A stretch of DNA of 64,000 bases, from the NCBI GenBank assembly GCA_038501195.1, contig JBBPUQ010000004.1:1984001-2048000 (forward strand), in the 5' to 3' direction. The notes under the pieces were generated by a model. That model was given only the letters and a program-made list of their open reading frames with translations. It did not search any database and had not been told where the DNA came from. Positions within the stretch are counted from its first letter, which is position 1; the number at the start of each line of letters is the position of its first letter. Made by a program: the position numbers and the translations under genes. Of this stretch, positions 10,178 to 22,232 are shown in pieces. This DNA comes from Nemania diffusa. Its lineage: Eukaryota > Ascomycota > Sordariomycetes > Xylariales > Xylariaceae.

Positions 10178-13005
10178 CTAGCTGAGATATCCGTTTGCGC
10201 TGAGCCACTCTTTCAAGACGTCAGCGTCTCGAAGGTAATACGCAGCACGCCCACGCACAGCATCCTTGACTTGCTCTAGAGTGCGGTCAAAGCTGCTAGT
10301 ATCCTTATCCTCGAAGAATTTCTCTATCTCGGTGACGTATTTGTTATCTACAAACTTGTTCAGGGATACCTTAACAAATCGATCTAAGACCACCGGGTTC
10401 GCCATCTTAGTTGTCAGCTTATCCCAGTTCTCCTGCATGTATTCCCATTGTATGCTACGGGCAAACGAATTGGCTGCTAGAGAACTGCCAAGGGAATGCA
10501 TATCTCCAGACGGGATTGACTCCGAGGCAGGAGCTGGGGGTGAAATGTCAAAGAGGAACGGCAATAGCTCGTTCTTTATGAGTTCGGATTCCCGAATTTG
10601 ACCTAGGGAAGATAGGCAAACGTCTTTGCCATCAATGGAGGAGCCGGTGTACCATTCCTTCTTGAGAACCTTAACGGCTTCCGCGGGTTTAACTTTGATG
10701 GCGGTACGGTAAACAACTGTTCTGAGATTTGGATTGAAAGTAGTTCCCTGCGAAACCCAAGCATCAAAGAGAGAAAGTGCCTTCTCAATCACCCTATAGC
10801 ACAAGAATGATTAGTTAAGACTATGGCCTTTGTCTCGCTAGAGGCTTAGGACTGGTGGCGTGGGGACGGGGTAACTTCTAGCTGACTTACGACGGGTGTC
10901 CGTTGGCTGCGGCATGCAAAAGCAGTCTCTTTCGAAGCAGCCCTGTTAGAAATTCCTCGCCCTCGGAGAATTCCCACCCAATCTTCTCTACTGCATTATC
11001 AACTAGTTTCAGGGAGAACTTCTCAAGACCCTGTTTAATCAGGTCGTCTTGGCCGAAAATAGACTTAAGTCCACCTAGAGAATCAAGAACTTGACTCCAG
11101 ACGAGGTAGTTCGTTTCCGCTCCAAATCCTTGAATGAAAGAGAGCAACGCTGCAGGGGAGCCATAACCCGAGAAAGCCAAGTCAGCTGTAGAGCCAATGA
11201 TGGATATCTTGTCCTCGTTGCTCAAGCGGTCGAGTTGAGTGGCAAGCTTAGCAAGGCGGGCAGGAGGATAATTGGTTCGGTAAAATCCAGTCGCGTTACT
11301 GTTGAGCTTATAGAAGTCGTCATTGATGTCTCTTATAGTCGTATCCCTTTCTGTCAGAGCCAGAGTCTGAATACCTTGCTCCCCAACCTTGCCCTGAAGA
11401 CCAAGTGGAACCCACCAGATGGTTTCATCCTCTTCAGGCTTAACATCACCAATTGATAGGAATCGATTTTGCTTGATGGAGATTTGACCAGGTTCCTCGG
11501 CAATCGTGATCACGGGATGGCCAATCTTCTCAATCCAATTGCCCATCAGCTCATTGACGTTGGCTCCCGAAGCCTCGGACAGGGCCTGCCAAAGGAACTC
11601 AGTCTTCGCATTACCATATGCGTGCTTCCTAAGATATGTCCCAACACCCTGAAGGAAGGTCTTTTCTCCTAGGTGGTTCACTAGCATGCGAAGAGTAGAG
11701 CAACCTTTAAGATAACTAATATGATCAAATATCTGATTCACGTCGAGGGCATCCTGTACTGGAACGTGGACGGGGTGAGAGGCACGCATGCCATCAAGCT
11801 TGAAAGCCATCTCCATACCTTCGTTGACGAATTGGGCCCAAACCTGCCAGTCGGGGTGGAACTCGTTAACGGCGTACCAGCCAGCCCAGGTGGCAAAAGA
11901 TTCGTTAAGCCAGAGCTCATCCCACCAGTCCATAGTAACGAGGTTACCAAACCATTGGTGGGCCAGCTCATGGGCAACGACGTAAGCGACCCGGTTCTTG
12001 TATCTCGTATCAGAGGTCTTCTCGTCGAAAAGGACGGCCGTCGTACGGTATGTCACCAGCCCCCAGTTTTCCATTGCGCCGTGGGTGAACTCATGGACAG
12101 CTAATAAGTCAGACTTAGGAAGAGGATAGTCAATACCGAAACTCTCGGAAAACAGGTCAATGGTCTTGGGGGCATGTTCTAACGCCCATCGACCCTGCTC
12201 TTTTAATCCTCGAGTAGTATATACGCGCACGGGGATCTGCTTTCCGTTGTAGCGACGCTCCGTGAAAGCCTCGACATACTCGAAATCTCCCACAGCCCAA
12301 GCTAGTAGATAAGTGCTCATTATCGGAGTGCGTTCAAACGACACAGTTTGAAAGCCGTCACGGGTCTTGGTCACACTCTTAACAGGCATGTTGGATAGTG
12401 CTACTTGATCCTCAGGGATCTCGATCTGAAAATCAAACGTGGCCTTGAGTCGAGGCTCATCAAAACAAGGGAATGCCCTTCGAGCATCACAAGCCTCAAA
12501 CTGGGTAGAGAACATGTAGTGGAAGGTATCATCCTTGGGAACTGACGCGGCCGCAGGGACGATGGGCTTATACTTGCTTCTATAGAAACCGGCCATGTCG
12601 TTATTGATAATGCCTTTGAATGAGATGGTCAGAGTAGCCTGCTGCGAAGCAGGAATCGCGTCCTCAAACTGAAGGGTTGCGCGCTGCTTTTTTTCATTGT
12701 AGCTGAAAGCTGATGTCTGAAACGACTGAGTGGATTTGCCATCTTCGATGGTTATCTCGGCCTTCTCAAGAGTCAGTTCAAGTGAATTGAGAACAATCTC
12801 CTTGATAGGCTCGGAAATAGAGGTGTTGATTCTTTTGCCGTGGTTTGGTCAGGTTAGATTATGTAGATTATAGGAGCAGTGGCGGGGCTCAAGCTACTTA
12901 CGAGACTCGTCCTTGATAAGACCAATCATCAAAGTTCATAGACGAGATAGAGAGATCATAGTGGGAGGGCTTGACGATGCCAGGGAGGATATCGCGGTCC
13001 GTCAT
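10178..13005 (-). CDS. M1-family zinc aminopeptidase (Ape2/Aap1 type, 886 aa)
   Basis: Minus-strand exons are 13005-12902, 12831-10891 and 10793-10178. Introns are 70 and 97 bases with GTAAGT-type donors, and the phases are consistent. The protein shows the exopeptidase motif HGAMENWG near residue 286, and the zinc site VAHELAHQWFGNLVTMDWW with the third ligand in LWLNESFATW. This is the full HExxH-x18-E signature (His 322, His 326, Glu 345). It removes N-terminal residues from peptides in the cytosol; the length matches Saccharomyces Aap1/Ape2 and Aspergillus ApsA. The start at 13005 (MTDRDILPG) matches the usual cytosolic N-terminus. The open frame continues upstream without a stop and encodes a mitochondrial-presequence-like stretch, so a longer organellar form is possible (see findings). 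Confidence 0.93.
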
Positions 13006-14261
13006 GATGGAGGATGGGATGAGCACGGAACAAGACACTCGAGAAGTGGTAGAAAACAGGCGTGGTGAAGAGAGAGGAAGGGGGAGAGCTGCCCCACGTC
13101 GTCGGTATGCATGCAAGTATTGAGTTTGATGGTGGGGCACTCGGGAGGGCACTCGGGAGGGAGAGGTTCGTAGTGAGACAGAATTGGCAGGTGACGAGAT
13201 GCCGACGGTAGGAGCGTGGCTGACTGCACAAGAACACCGTGCCTTAGTGTAGCTGACGCCGCCCGGTACTGGAATGACTGCAGGTGTTTTGAGCCAAGGA
13301 GAATTGGGCGATGTGGTGATACAATGCCCGGCAGCAGCTCGATAGCCTTTTCGGGTTATGGCGGTTATAGATTGTGTGACATAGCTGCCCCTCATGCGGT
13401 AGGTCATAGCTACTGTGCTACTACGACCTCCCAAGAGGGGAACTCCAAATCGAGCTAGCCGGCCAATCAGATCCATCAGCCTGTCCAAGCATCTGTCCTA
13501 AGTGGAGCCAATCCGGGCGCACCTGGGCGCGGTCTGGGGCACACTCGGCTGCACTTTGGGACAACCTGCCGAGAGACCGGCTGAAAAGAAAGAAAAGGTT
13601 GGTCAGATCAGAACCTTCTGGCCGCACTCGAGTAGCAGTTGCGCGATTGCGTGATTAGTGTAGAACACCACCTGAGCGACGTTGTGTTTATGGAGTGCGT
13701 AGGCTTGGTTTGGCATGGCCTGTATAAGAAATTAATTATGCTCATCGGTCAGGTGTGCATCTTCAGGATGGACCTTTGAGGGTAGGTTGTTTTTGATAAT
13801 GACCAAGGGATGATGAGCAACGGTAAGGGGGTTTTACAGGATTGGGGTAGTGAACGACGGCAATATAAGGTCAATTAAATCACAGCTGTAGATTTAGAAG
13901 CTCAATAAATCCCCCGAGTTTAAGTATACAAGAAATGAGTATTGTTAGATATATGTATCGTCTAGGGAATTTGTGATAAATAGATCACTAGCTAGGTAGG
14001 TACGCTACGTGTGAACGTCTGAAAAATAATAATTATACATATATATGGTCTTTAAGGATGTCAGATTCATATATAGGTGATAGTGTATTAATGAGGTATA
14101 ATCTACATGGGATAAGCTACCTAGCTTGGCGTACCACTAATTACGAAAGAGGAACTCTGTTTTGATCCAATAACACAACATGGTATTGCCCGGCAAAGTG
14201 CAAGGTTTAACGGCTTCCATAAATCAATGAATATTTCTGCTCATGGCATAGGTAATCATAC
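13006..14261. promoter_or_regulatory. Divergent intergenic region between the aminopeptidase and APC10 genes
   Basis: The two genes are transcribed away from each other across about 1.25 kb. The part next to the aminopeptidase (13006-13490) is open in its frame and may be transcribed. The middle (13640-14200) is AT-rich, with one TAGGTAGGTACG patch near 13995. Confidence 0.4.
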
Positions 14262-15862
14262 ATGAGCATGGACAATCCAAATGGGGAACATGGCGAGGCA
14301 TCGACCTCAACCCACGGCACCCGCCGCCAGCAAGCAAGAGAATTCCGTCGCCGGTTACTCAGGTCAAGTCGCACTGCTGCGGCTGCGCAAGAGGACCACG
14401 GCGGCCACGGCGCTCCTCCCGTGGCTGATGTAGAGGGCGAGGGCAGGCAGTTTAATGAGCCTCCGAGATTAGGCATTTCACCAGATGCCAGATGGGCACT
14501 CCAAACACCTGAAGGTCAGTTCTCTCAATCGTGGACCATGGCGAACCATACCCATACATACCTACCTTCATCCCCCACTGGACAGCTATCCTAATAGCAC
14601 CACTACAATTTACATGTACACCCACATCTACATCCACATCCACATCCAATCCCCCTTACCTGCCTTCAAAACAAACCCAGCCCTTGCTTCCTTGTCACAC
14701 CCGACCCGCGTTCTGGGGTTGCAGATGTAAACATGCCTCCCTCTAGGGACTCGCCGAGGCCACTGTTGCCCCTCCCAGGTTCTCGATGGCGTGTCATTCG
14801 AGGTGACCGTAACGTTCCGCTGGACCAGACTTGGGAACGTCGTCGGCGCCAAGAAGAAGAGGCCCTCATCATACGCGAGGTGCCACTGAGCCCTGTCTCC
14901 CAACTTTTTGCTGACCTCCGCGCAGAGAGAATGGCCACGCACACGTTTCTTCGTCCCCCGGTTCGGGGATTCACCGGGAGCGACGACGTAGACCTTAATG
15001 CGGGCACAGGCGTTGATGCCGAGGTCGATGACGTAGAGCACGGCGATGGCGATGTGGAACCTGACGTGAGCGAGATTGGGGATGCTGAGGATGCTGAGGA
15101 CGAAGAAGAGGAAGAAGAGCAGCTGTTTGACGCCAGTGCTGTTGGTTTGAAGGAAATTAGCAATCTCGCTAGTTTCACTGTCAGCAGCTACAAGCCCGGA
15201 TGTGGTGTCAAGGAGCTTCGTGACGACGATGCTAATCAGTATTGGCAGTATGCTCACACTGTTACTATTTTCCCCTACCTACATCACTAACTCCGTGCTC
15301 TAGATCAGACGGACCTCAGCCTCATCGCCTCAACATACACTTCATTAAGCGAGTTGAGATCCGAGCATTGCGGCTCTACTTAGACTACGAGCTCGACGAG
15401 AGCTATACGCCTACTAAGATTCAGATTACAGCCGGCACAGGCCCTAATCTCACTATTCCATTCACTACTATTGAGCTGAGCACGCCTAAAGGTTGGGTCG
15501 ATATTCCGATCGCGGGCGCAGGGGGCGGTCCTGACGGCAACTCACTCTGCTGCTTTTTCGTGAGAGTCATCATCCTTGAGAACCACCAGAACGGCAAGGA
15601 CACACACATCCGGGGCATCAAGGTCTACGCACTAGACGAAGGTGCCGACACAGTCGACAACAACCCTATCGACGATGTCGTGAATGATATTGAGGATTCT
15701 CGCGTTCGTATGAAGCGCATGAGTCTCGGTGACAACGAAGAAGACACTCTCCTCCACCTTGACGCCGAGGCACAGAAACGCAGGGCCAACGCCAAGAAGT
15801 ACACACCAGGCGACGGCGGGCTAAGCATCCCCGACTTCATGAGAGAGCCGGAGATTCGTTAG
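14262..15862 (+). CDS. APC10/Doc1, anaphase-promoting complex subunit (444 aa)
   Basis: The exons are 14262-14514, 14725-15247 and 15304-15862, with donors GTCAGT and GTATGC and matching phases. The DOC domain occupies about residues 155-340. It reads VGLKEISNLASFTVSSYKPG, then GVKELRDDDANQYWQ joined across intron 2 to SDGPQPHRLNIHF, followed by RVEIRALRLYLDYELDESYTP and a GPNLTIPFTTIEL strand. This galactose-binding-like fold helps the APC/C recognise D-box substrates and raises ubiquitination processivity. A long acidic N-terminal extension with a run of glutamates (DAEDAEDEEEEEEQ) is usual in filamentous fungi. Intron 1, at 210 bases, is longer than its neighbours and contains a short CATCCA repeat. 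Confidence 0.92.
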
Positions 15863-16536
15863 CAAACCGAGAATGGGTATTACGAGAAGAGGATAAATGA
15901 CGACTGTACGGTACGGTTCACAATGGCGGCGACGGCGTTTGGGAGGTTAGGCTTTGATACCCCTGTTTATCCGTACATGACGAAAATGAAGACGCTGAAT
16001 ACGATAAAGGATTGAATGGCACGTCAAATGGATCTCTATATAGGCCTGGTGGCCTGTCTGCGTTTTGGGGTTTCTATCATAACAGTCGATGTAGACAGCT
16101 GCACTCGCTTTCAATAGAACCCCATTTGATAGGCCACTTACAATTTTCATCTGTGCATTTTCTTGCTTGTAATGAAAATGTGAGTAGACTTGCCTAGGTA
16201 AAGAAGCTTTGTTCAATGGTCAACTTCGACCCGTAATCTTCGGATAGGACGCCATCGCCAGGTCTTCATATGAATGCGTATCGGCGTTATCGGCGTTAAC
16301 GTATGCAGCCTATCTACAGCCAATGCTTACTTACCTCGGTACGACCATGCGCAATGAAATACTGCTATTTTCCCACTGGAGCAGCACAGCTCGACATCGC
16401 TATCACATTAGCTCCCCTTCTCCGTAAAATAACGAGCAGAATATCCGACAAGGCAATGTTGGTGTAGGTATAGAGCATACCAACCACCGCATCCCCCCGC
16501 ACCTCGTCCCGTCGCAATGCGAACCCCGCCTCACAA
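15863..16536. other. Intergenic; 3' end of APC10 and promoter of the NMNAT-like gene
   Basis: No additional gene is supported here. Confidence 0.55.
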
Positions 16537-17562
16537 ATGGCCCGTCTCCCCTCGAACCTCCTCGCGCTCTTCACGCACGCGCTAAAGGCCTTCGAGAACT
16601 CCGACTCGACCTTCCGCGTGCTCTGCTCGCTGCCCTCGTCCTCATGCTCAGCCGACGCGGGCCCCGCGGTCCCGCCGCCGCGACCGCCCCGTCGCATCCT
16701 CGTGCTCGACTCCTCGTTCAACCCGCCCACGCTGGCGCACCATCGCATGGCCGTCTCCGCGCTGTCCGACCCGCGGTATCAGACGAAGGCGTCCCGGGGT
16801 GTAGGGGGTGGGGAGGAGGGCGGGGTAGAGGGTACGGGTGCGGCGTCGCGGGTTTTGCTTCTGCTTGCGATTAATAATGCGGATAAGGCGCCGAAGCCGG
16901 CGGGGTTTCCGCAGCGGCTGGCTATGATGTATGCGTTTGCGCAGGGGATACTCGCGGCGTCGGTGGGGAGGGGCGCTGCGGAGGGGAGTGGTCTGGCTGT
17001 CTCTGGGGGCGGTATGGAGTGTGAGGCTGTGGATATCGCTGTCACTACTGAGCCGTACTTCCACGCCAAGGCCCGGGCCATCGCTACGAGCGACTTCTAT
17101 CATGGGATCGCCGAGTCAGAACAGCCTGGGAGGGCTGCGAGTATTGGTGATGCGGTGAAGTCTGAGCAGGTCTATTTGGCGGGGTATGATACCCTGATCC
17201 GCATCTTCAACCCGAAGTATTACCCGAACAACTCCATGAAGGCATCTCTAGACCCGTTCTTCGCGCATGCGAGACTGCGGATCACGATGCGCACCGATGA
17301 TGATTGGGGTAGTGCGGCGGAGCAGATCTCGTATCTAGATGAGTTGCGTGCCGGCAAGCTTGAGGAAGCGGGCGGTAGGGTCGAGTGGGTTGATAGAGTC
17401 GATTTAGTCCAGGGACGGAAAGCAGATGACGCTATCATCAGTAGCTCAAAAGTCCGCGACACTGTTCGCAGGCAGGACTGGGAGGCACTTGGAGGTCTGG
17501 TAGACGAGGATGTGGTTAACTGGATTCGTGAGAATAATCTCTACGTTAATGATGATAGATGA
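16537..17562 (+). CDS. Nicotinamide mononucleotide adenylyltransferase-like protein (Pof1-type nucleotidyltransferase, 341 aa)
   Basis: A single exon. Nucleotidyltransferase motifs are clear: ILVLDSSFNPPTLAHHRMA (the fungal variant of the (H/T)xGH phosphate-binding loop, about residues 54-72), a central VYLAGYDTLIRIFNPKYY block and IISSSKVR near residue 305, equivalent to ISSTxxR. The family transfers AMP from ATP onto NMN or related mononucleotides; yeast Pof1 is the closest type by layout. A glycine-rich insertion after the first motif is unusual in length. Codon use is strongly GC-biased in the first half, which fits an internal low-complexity insertion, and I see no sign of transfer. It could instead act on another mononucleotide. 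Confidence 0.82.
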   Translation: MARLPSNLLALFTHALKAFENSDSTFRVLCSLPSSSCSADAGPAVPPPRPPRRILVLDSSFNPPTLAHHRMAVSALSDPRYQTKASRGVGGGEEGGVEGTGAASRVLLLLAINNADKAPKPAGFPQRLAMMYAFAQGILAASVGRGAAEGSGLAVSGGGMECEAVDIAVTTEPYFHAKARAIATSDFYHGIAESEQPGRAASIGDAVKSEQVYLAGYDTLIRIFNPKYYPNNSMKASLDPFFAHARLRITMRTDDDWGSAAEQISYLDELRAGKLEEAGGRVEWVDRVDLVQGRKADDAIISSSKVRDTVRRQDWEALGGLVDEDVVNWIRENNLYVNDDR

Positions 17563-18582
17563 TAATAGATGATGAAAACATGAGCGACCCCTGGCAAATA
17601 GAACTATTGATGTGAACTATTCGCAGAGGTCCTAGACTCGACATCTTTGTGACTTGCGCATATCAACTAACCTCATAGCGCACATATTACCTAGTATGCG
17701 GAGAGACACTACCATCTCGATTCTAGTATGACCTCCGTCGATGACTTACTCCGTCGGGAGATTAGACATGCATCTACGATGATGCCAAACTCAAGCACAC
17801 AGCACAATCAACGAGTTCTACGCCCCTTCCGATAAGTCAATACGATTTACCCAGTAAGACTCTAGAGCTAAGATTGTATTGTAGGTATTGAATACCTCCA
17901 AGGACGATGCGAGCAGCTCGTAGAGAAACCGCTGGCGATAATATCATGGCATGTTTTCAGCAAGTACTAGAACTAGAGTTCGGGGCTCACGGCATGTTTT
18001 CACGGCAGACACACAAAGAATTGGTTGCACAAATTGTACATTTTTATCTATCTAAGGTAATGAATGAATGAGATGAACCCTCTCCTGTGTGCTAGTAAAT
18101 ATGATGTCAGGATCTACCTATGAAAGAACGCAGTCAATCATGATCCCTATGAGCTTTAGCAGCCCTCATAACCCTTCCAGTCAATACCAGCCGAGGATGA
18201 TATGCCGAAGAAAACGCCTCCTTCCCTCCTCTTGCCCTCTCAATCCTATCTGCTGCGGGTGTATGTGCTATAGGTGAAGTGGCCGATGGGATTAGCTAAA
18301 GGAGCTTGTGCCAACATCGAATGCCGACGAAAGTTCTGGAGATGGGTAGCGCAGATGGCGTGGAAGAGACCATGTATTCCCCTGTGCAAGTTGACCACCG
18401 AATATGTCGAAGTAGATCGAGGTTTGGTGTACTGCACGGGGGCGCAATAGCACATGAAGGAATATGGCGTGAAACGATAGGAAAACACAAATGGGGTATC
18501 AATCCCAACATAATTATGGGATCGTATGGTAAGCAGGTCTAGCCTCATGACTCTCCGCGAGCCTGCTGGCGATTATCCTCGT
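17563..18582. other. Intergenic between convergent genes
   Basis: No gene is supported. It contains the 3' regions of the NMNAT-like gene and of the convergent coiled-coil gene. Confidence 0.55.
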
Positions 18583-19890
18583 CTAGTAGGTCGGGCCAGT
18601 GCGGCGCCCGTGACGAGTAGAGCCTCTCTTGAAGATGCTGAACCAGCTGCGTCTCTTAGAACGAGTATTATTGGTGGCCTCGGCGCGGGCTGCCTGCATC
18701 GCCTCGGCGAAGATTTGCAAACGTGCAACAAGTTCATTGGAGATAGCGCCTTCAAATGCTTGCTCAACAGCCGGACCAATAATCCCAGGAAGCATCTCTC
18801 GAACAGCGTTAGAAACCATTTGAGGAAGCATGTTAACAATAGTCTGGAGAGTGCCGATGTTGGTACTCAAAGAAGTAACGTTGCCGTTGGTGGAATTGAG
18901 AAGAGCTCCCATGGCGTTGACATTGTTCCCCATAGCGTGGACATGATTGTCAATTGCATTGACATGGCCGGCAATGGCATTGATATGGCCCTCGGCTCGT
19001 GTAGCATTTGCATCGAGACGGTCAGCTTGAGATTCGACGCGGTTGCCGAGAGTATGCTCAATCGCATTAAATACCTCCTCCATGACTCCATTCATATCAA
19101 CCCCCTTAACATTATGTTCGCCGCGAGCAACTCGACTCTGAACATCCTTGCGAATCTCACCGATGACTCGGGCGGCAACGGCATCGACAATATTGCTATC
19201 ACCATCAAGAGTGAGGTTATTGAGACGAAGAACCGAGTTCATGGCATGTCGCATGAGATTGTACAAGCCCGTCTCAGCACCAGTACCGTTAGCAAGTCCA
19301 CTTAGGCGAGCACGGACATTGGCATCAGCAGCAACCTCTCCGTGAGTGAGGTCACGATCTTGGATCTTTCGCTGGATCTCGATGTATAGACGAGAGACTT
19401 CAGGTCGGAACGCATCATCTCTAGCGTCCTTCGCACCCTCACGAGCAATATTGAGTCGCTCAAGAGCCTCAAAATCATCAATAACGGCCTTGACATTGTA
19501 GTTGGGCGTAATGGTAGCTGGGAACATTCGCTCGCGACGAGCTTTGGCGAGGGCCTCTCCCATCTCCATAATGCGACTGAAAGGGAACGGCATTCCTTCG
19601 ACGAGGACGAAAGGCATTTCAGATGGGTTAACCATGCCGCTGGCGACAGCGCCAGACGGGTGAGAGGCCTTAGCCATGGGATCGATGAAAGGATTGTTGG
19701 TATTGAGGGACTCCATCTTGGTCTCCTTCTCGGAATCTTCGAACTTGGCCAAGTCTTTCTTGACGTTCGCAGGAAAGGTCATGTCAACAGCAGAATCAAT
19801 GTTGTTGTATTGCGCGGGGATGGTGATTTTGGCGTTGCCCGAGCTGAGCTGAGCCATCGCTTTATTCTGGTTGTCCAAGTGTCCAGGCAT
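18583..19890 (-). CDS. Hypothetical coiled-coil protein with regular heptads (435 aa)
   Basis: Not recognised. The start at 19890 directly follows an AAG acceptor of a 77-base 5'-leader intron (19967-19891; donor GTAAGT, branch TGCTAACTT), so the first ATG after splicing is used. Residues 1-140 are soluble and proline-containing, with a FPANVKKDLAKFED motif. Residues 150-290 are helical and charged. Residues about 300-360 form an uninterrupted heptad series of HxNAxxx units (HINAIAG, HVNAIDN, HVHAMGN, NVNAMGA and onward). The C-terminus is basic (KRRSWFSIFKRGSTRHGRR). The heptads predict a parallel multimeric stalk, possibly trimeric given the asparagines at a core position. There is no signal peptide or membrane segment, so it is probably intracellular. 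Confidence 0.75.
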   Translation of the reverse strand: MPGHLDNQNKAMAQLSSGNAKITIPAQYNNIDSAVDMTFPANVKKDLAKFEDSEKETKMESLNTNNPFIDPMAKASHPSGAVASGMVNPSEMPFVLVEGMPFPFSRIMEMGEALAKARRERMFPATITPNYNVKAVIDDFEALERLNIAREGAKDARDDAFRPEVSRLYIEIQRKIQDRDLTHGEVAADANVRARLSGLANGTGAETGLYNLMRHAMNSVLRLNNLTLDGDSNIVDAVAARVIGEIRKDVQSRVARGEHNVKGVDMNGVMEEVFNAIEHTLGNRVESQADRLDANATRAEGHINAIAGHVNAIDNHVHAMGNNVNAMGALLNSTNGNVTSLSTNIGTLQTIVNMLPQMVSNAVREMLPGIIGPAVEQAFEGAISNELVARLQIFAEAMQAARAEATNNTRSKRRSWFSIFKRGSTRHGRRTGPTY

Positions 19891-20654
19891 CTTAGGCGAA
19901 GATACAACGACTGGTCCCAAGTTAGCAGGTAATACGTAATAGCGGAGTGGTGTGGATTCGAACTTACAGTTATTCTTGTCGCTTGGGTAAATCAATAATG
20001 TCTCGATAGATGTTGAGGTTGTCGAGGGTATGGGTGGTTGTAGGTTTCTGGGATAGAGTTAGATGCTGTAAGAGATATGGAAATGGCATGCGGTAGAAGA
20101 TGGTGCATTTAAGTTATGAATAGTTGAAGGAAAATGGTAGGCGACAAGTATGGAAGTGCAGACGGGATGGGGGTTGAGGAATATATTAATGAGGAGGGTT
20201 GGAAAGTTAGAGTGGGGAACATGGGTAAGTATGTAGGTGGGTAGGTACTTGCCTCGTGTATCTTGGGTAATAATGGTTGGCCGGATGGAGCTTTGCGAGA
20301 TCCGAAAGGTGTTGTCTTGATAAGGTAGGGAGTTAGAATCTGAAGTTATTGGTGTAATTAGTATCGACCTCTGGCGCGATTCGGAAATAAATAATGGTAA
20401 GATATCTGAAGAAGGTGGTGTTCTAGAAAGAATATGGTGGTGTGAAGAGAATTTATAAAGACTACCTAGGTAGGAAGCTTGGGGAAGACATGAACAATAG
20501 GTGTAGGTGTGAATGGGAGAAAGGTGTACCTGCTGGTTGGGAAGGCACGGGAAGGAAAAGTGGAACTGGGCGAGTGGAGTATGAGTGAATGATGCAACTG
20601 TCTGTGGCTGGGGCGGAAGAGATGGCATAGTTGTACCTAGGAACTAGTAAACAA

Positions 20655-20681
20655 GCGCTAGGTACCTAGGTACCTAAGCGC
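20655..20681. repeat. 27-bp near-perfect palindrome built on AGGTACCT
   Basis: The core AGGTACCTAGGTACCT is a perfect 16-bp palindrome flanked by GCGCT on the left and AAGCGC on the right. It is the strongest single instance of the TAGGTACCTA motif scattered through the intergenic DNA. Confidence 0.75.
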
Positions 20682-22211
20682 CTAAGTACTCCAGCCACTT
20701 GACTGCTAGTATTGTAGGAACTCTGCATCCAAAGGGTCCAAGTTCGAGGGAAATATGATGGAACAATGGGAAGTATTTGAATGGTTCGGGGTGTCTGCGT
20801 ATGGGGAATGTAATTGTGCTTCAGCCTGTTCAAAGGCTTTCTAAAATGCTCGCAATATGTGGTGACATACCTGAAATCTGAAGTGTATGAAAAGTATGGT
20901 TGTGGTTTGGCGGGTAGATAGAAAGATGACCAATGTTGGTTGTGAGTTGTAGAGGAAATGGAGGAAGTGTGGAATTAGAATGTGGGATAAAACGAGTTGT
21001 AGAGGAAGGGGGAGTGGTGAGTCCAGTGGGAGAACCACGGCAGGATTACCGTAGTGGTAAGAATATATGTAGGGAGACAGGTGAAATAAGGATTGAGGCT
21101 TGTGTGATAATGGGGAGCCGTGGAATTGTCAAAGAGTTAAATAGAGAAGATCGTGAAAGCCCAGAGAAGGCACTCACCTTGAGTTTGAGAGTCAAATACT
21201 AGTAGTAATTTGATCCTTGATGTTGTTGCTGAGCGTGTTTAAGATCTAAATCGAGATAGTGATGAAGGTGTTGTCTGGGATGAGATTGTGGAAAAGATGG
21301 GGGAGTTAGAGATCCTTTTATAGAGAGATCAGAGTACGAGTGGGTTTGATACCTAGGTACATAAAGAGGCGTTACTTCCTTTTCCCATTGTAGACCCTCA
21401 CCATTCAAGTCTATTGTAGTAAATACACATGGCTGGGAGGAGGCAGGTGACCTATATCAAACACCAAACTTATCCTAGGCGCCCATTCAATCAAGTGCTC
21501 TAAGCGGCTAAGAAGCTACCTAGGTAGGTACCGTACCTACATAGAAACCTACTAAGGTACCTAGGTACATTGGATACGTAGATAATTGTGTTCTAGGTAT
21601 GTACTCTCTACAGTTGTCTATTGTGGATGCTATAGGTGATGTGCCAGTCATTTACAAGCCTTGGTCTGCAATGAAGCTGTACCAACCAATCAAATCGAGC
21701 GTGATGACCTCTAATACCATTACCTACCTACATAGGCAAGAACATACAGTTGTAGATAATACTCTTCTATTTTCCATTTTCACATGAGTCCTATCGAAAA
21801 ATAGCATTCCATTTCTACCAAGTGTATATAGACTTCCACATGCGACATGATACATTACCTTTCGAGATATTTGTATGGACATTGAGGACCATAATAGCCA
21901 GCAACTAGAATATGAGTCGCTCCACAGCACCAGCCTCTTTTGCTGTGAATGAGATGCGTTTGCATGCGGGACCATTTATATTCTTACCTAAAAATTCACT
22001 TCCATTCTTAATAATGCGAATTGAAGTCGCTTTAATATTTCTCTCAACGCTTCACTATTCTCTATGACTGCGCTTCGAAGACATGTCGTTGAAACTAGGG
22101 CATGATCTCCACCGGGTGGCGCATCAAAGACTTTTATTGTGGCCAATCAATTCTGCGACCGTGGACAAAAACGGAATGCGGAGCGACCCAGTGCACCCTT
22201 GCAGTGCAACT

Positions 22212-22232
22212 CTCGGGTCGGCACGACCCGAG
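22212..22232. repeat. Perfect inverted repeat, 9-bp stem and 3-base loop
   Basis: CTCGGGTCG, loop GCA, then CGACCCGAG. It is GC-rich inside AT-rich DNA. No transcript is evident, and no U tract follows on either strand that would make it a terminator. Confidence 0.6.

Noticed and set aside
14628..15257. 209-codon minus-strand frame antisense to APC10
   Set aside because: It mirrors the acidic glutamate/aspartate tract and the DOC domain on the other strand, which has clear family motifs and splice sites.
18526..19305. 259-codon plus-strand frame
   Set aside because: It is antisense to the heptad-repeat protein; its regular pattern only reflects the repeats on the opposite strand.
20059..20628. 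189-codon minus-strand frame
   Set aside because: Histidine/proline/serine-rich composition of a pyrimidine-rich leader; it lies upstream of the coiled-coil gene and has no motif.
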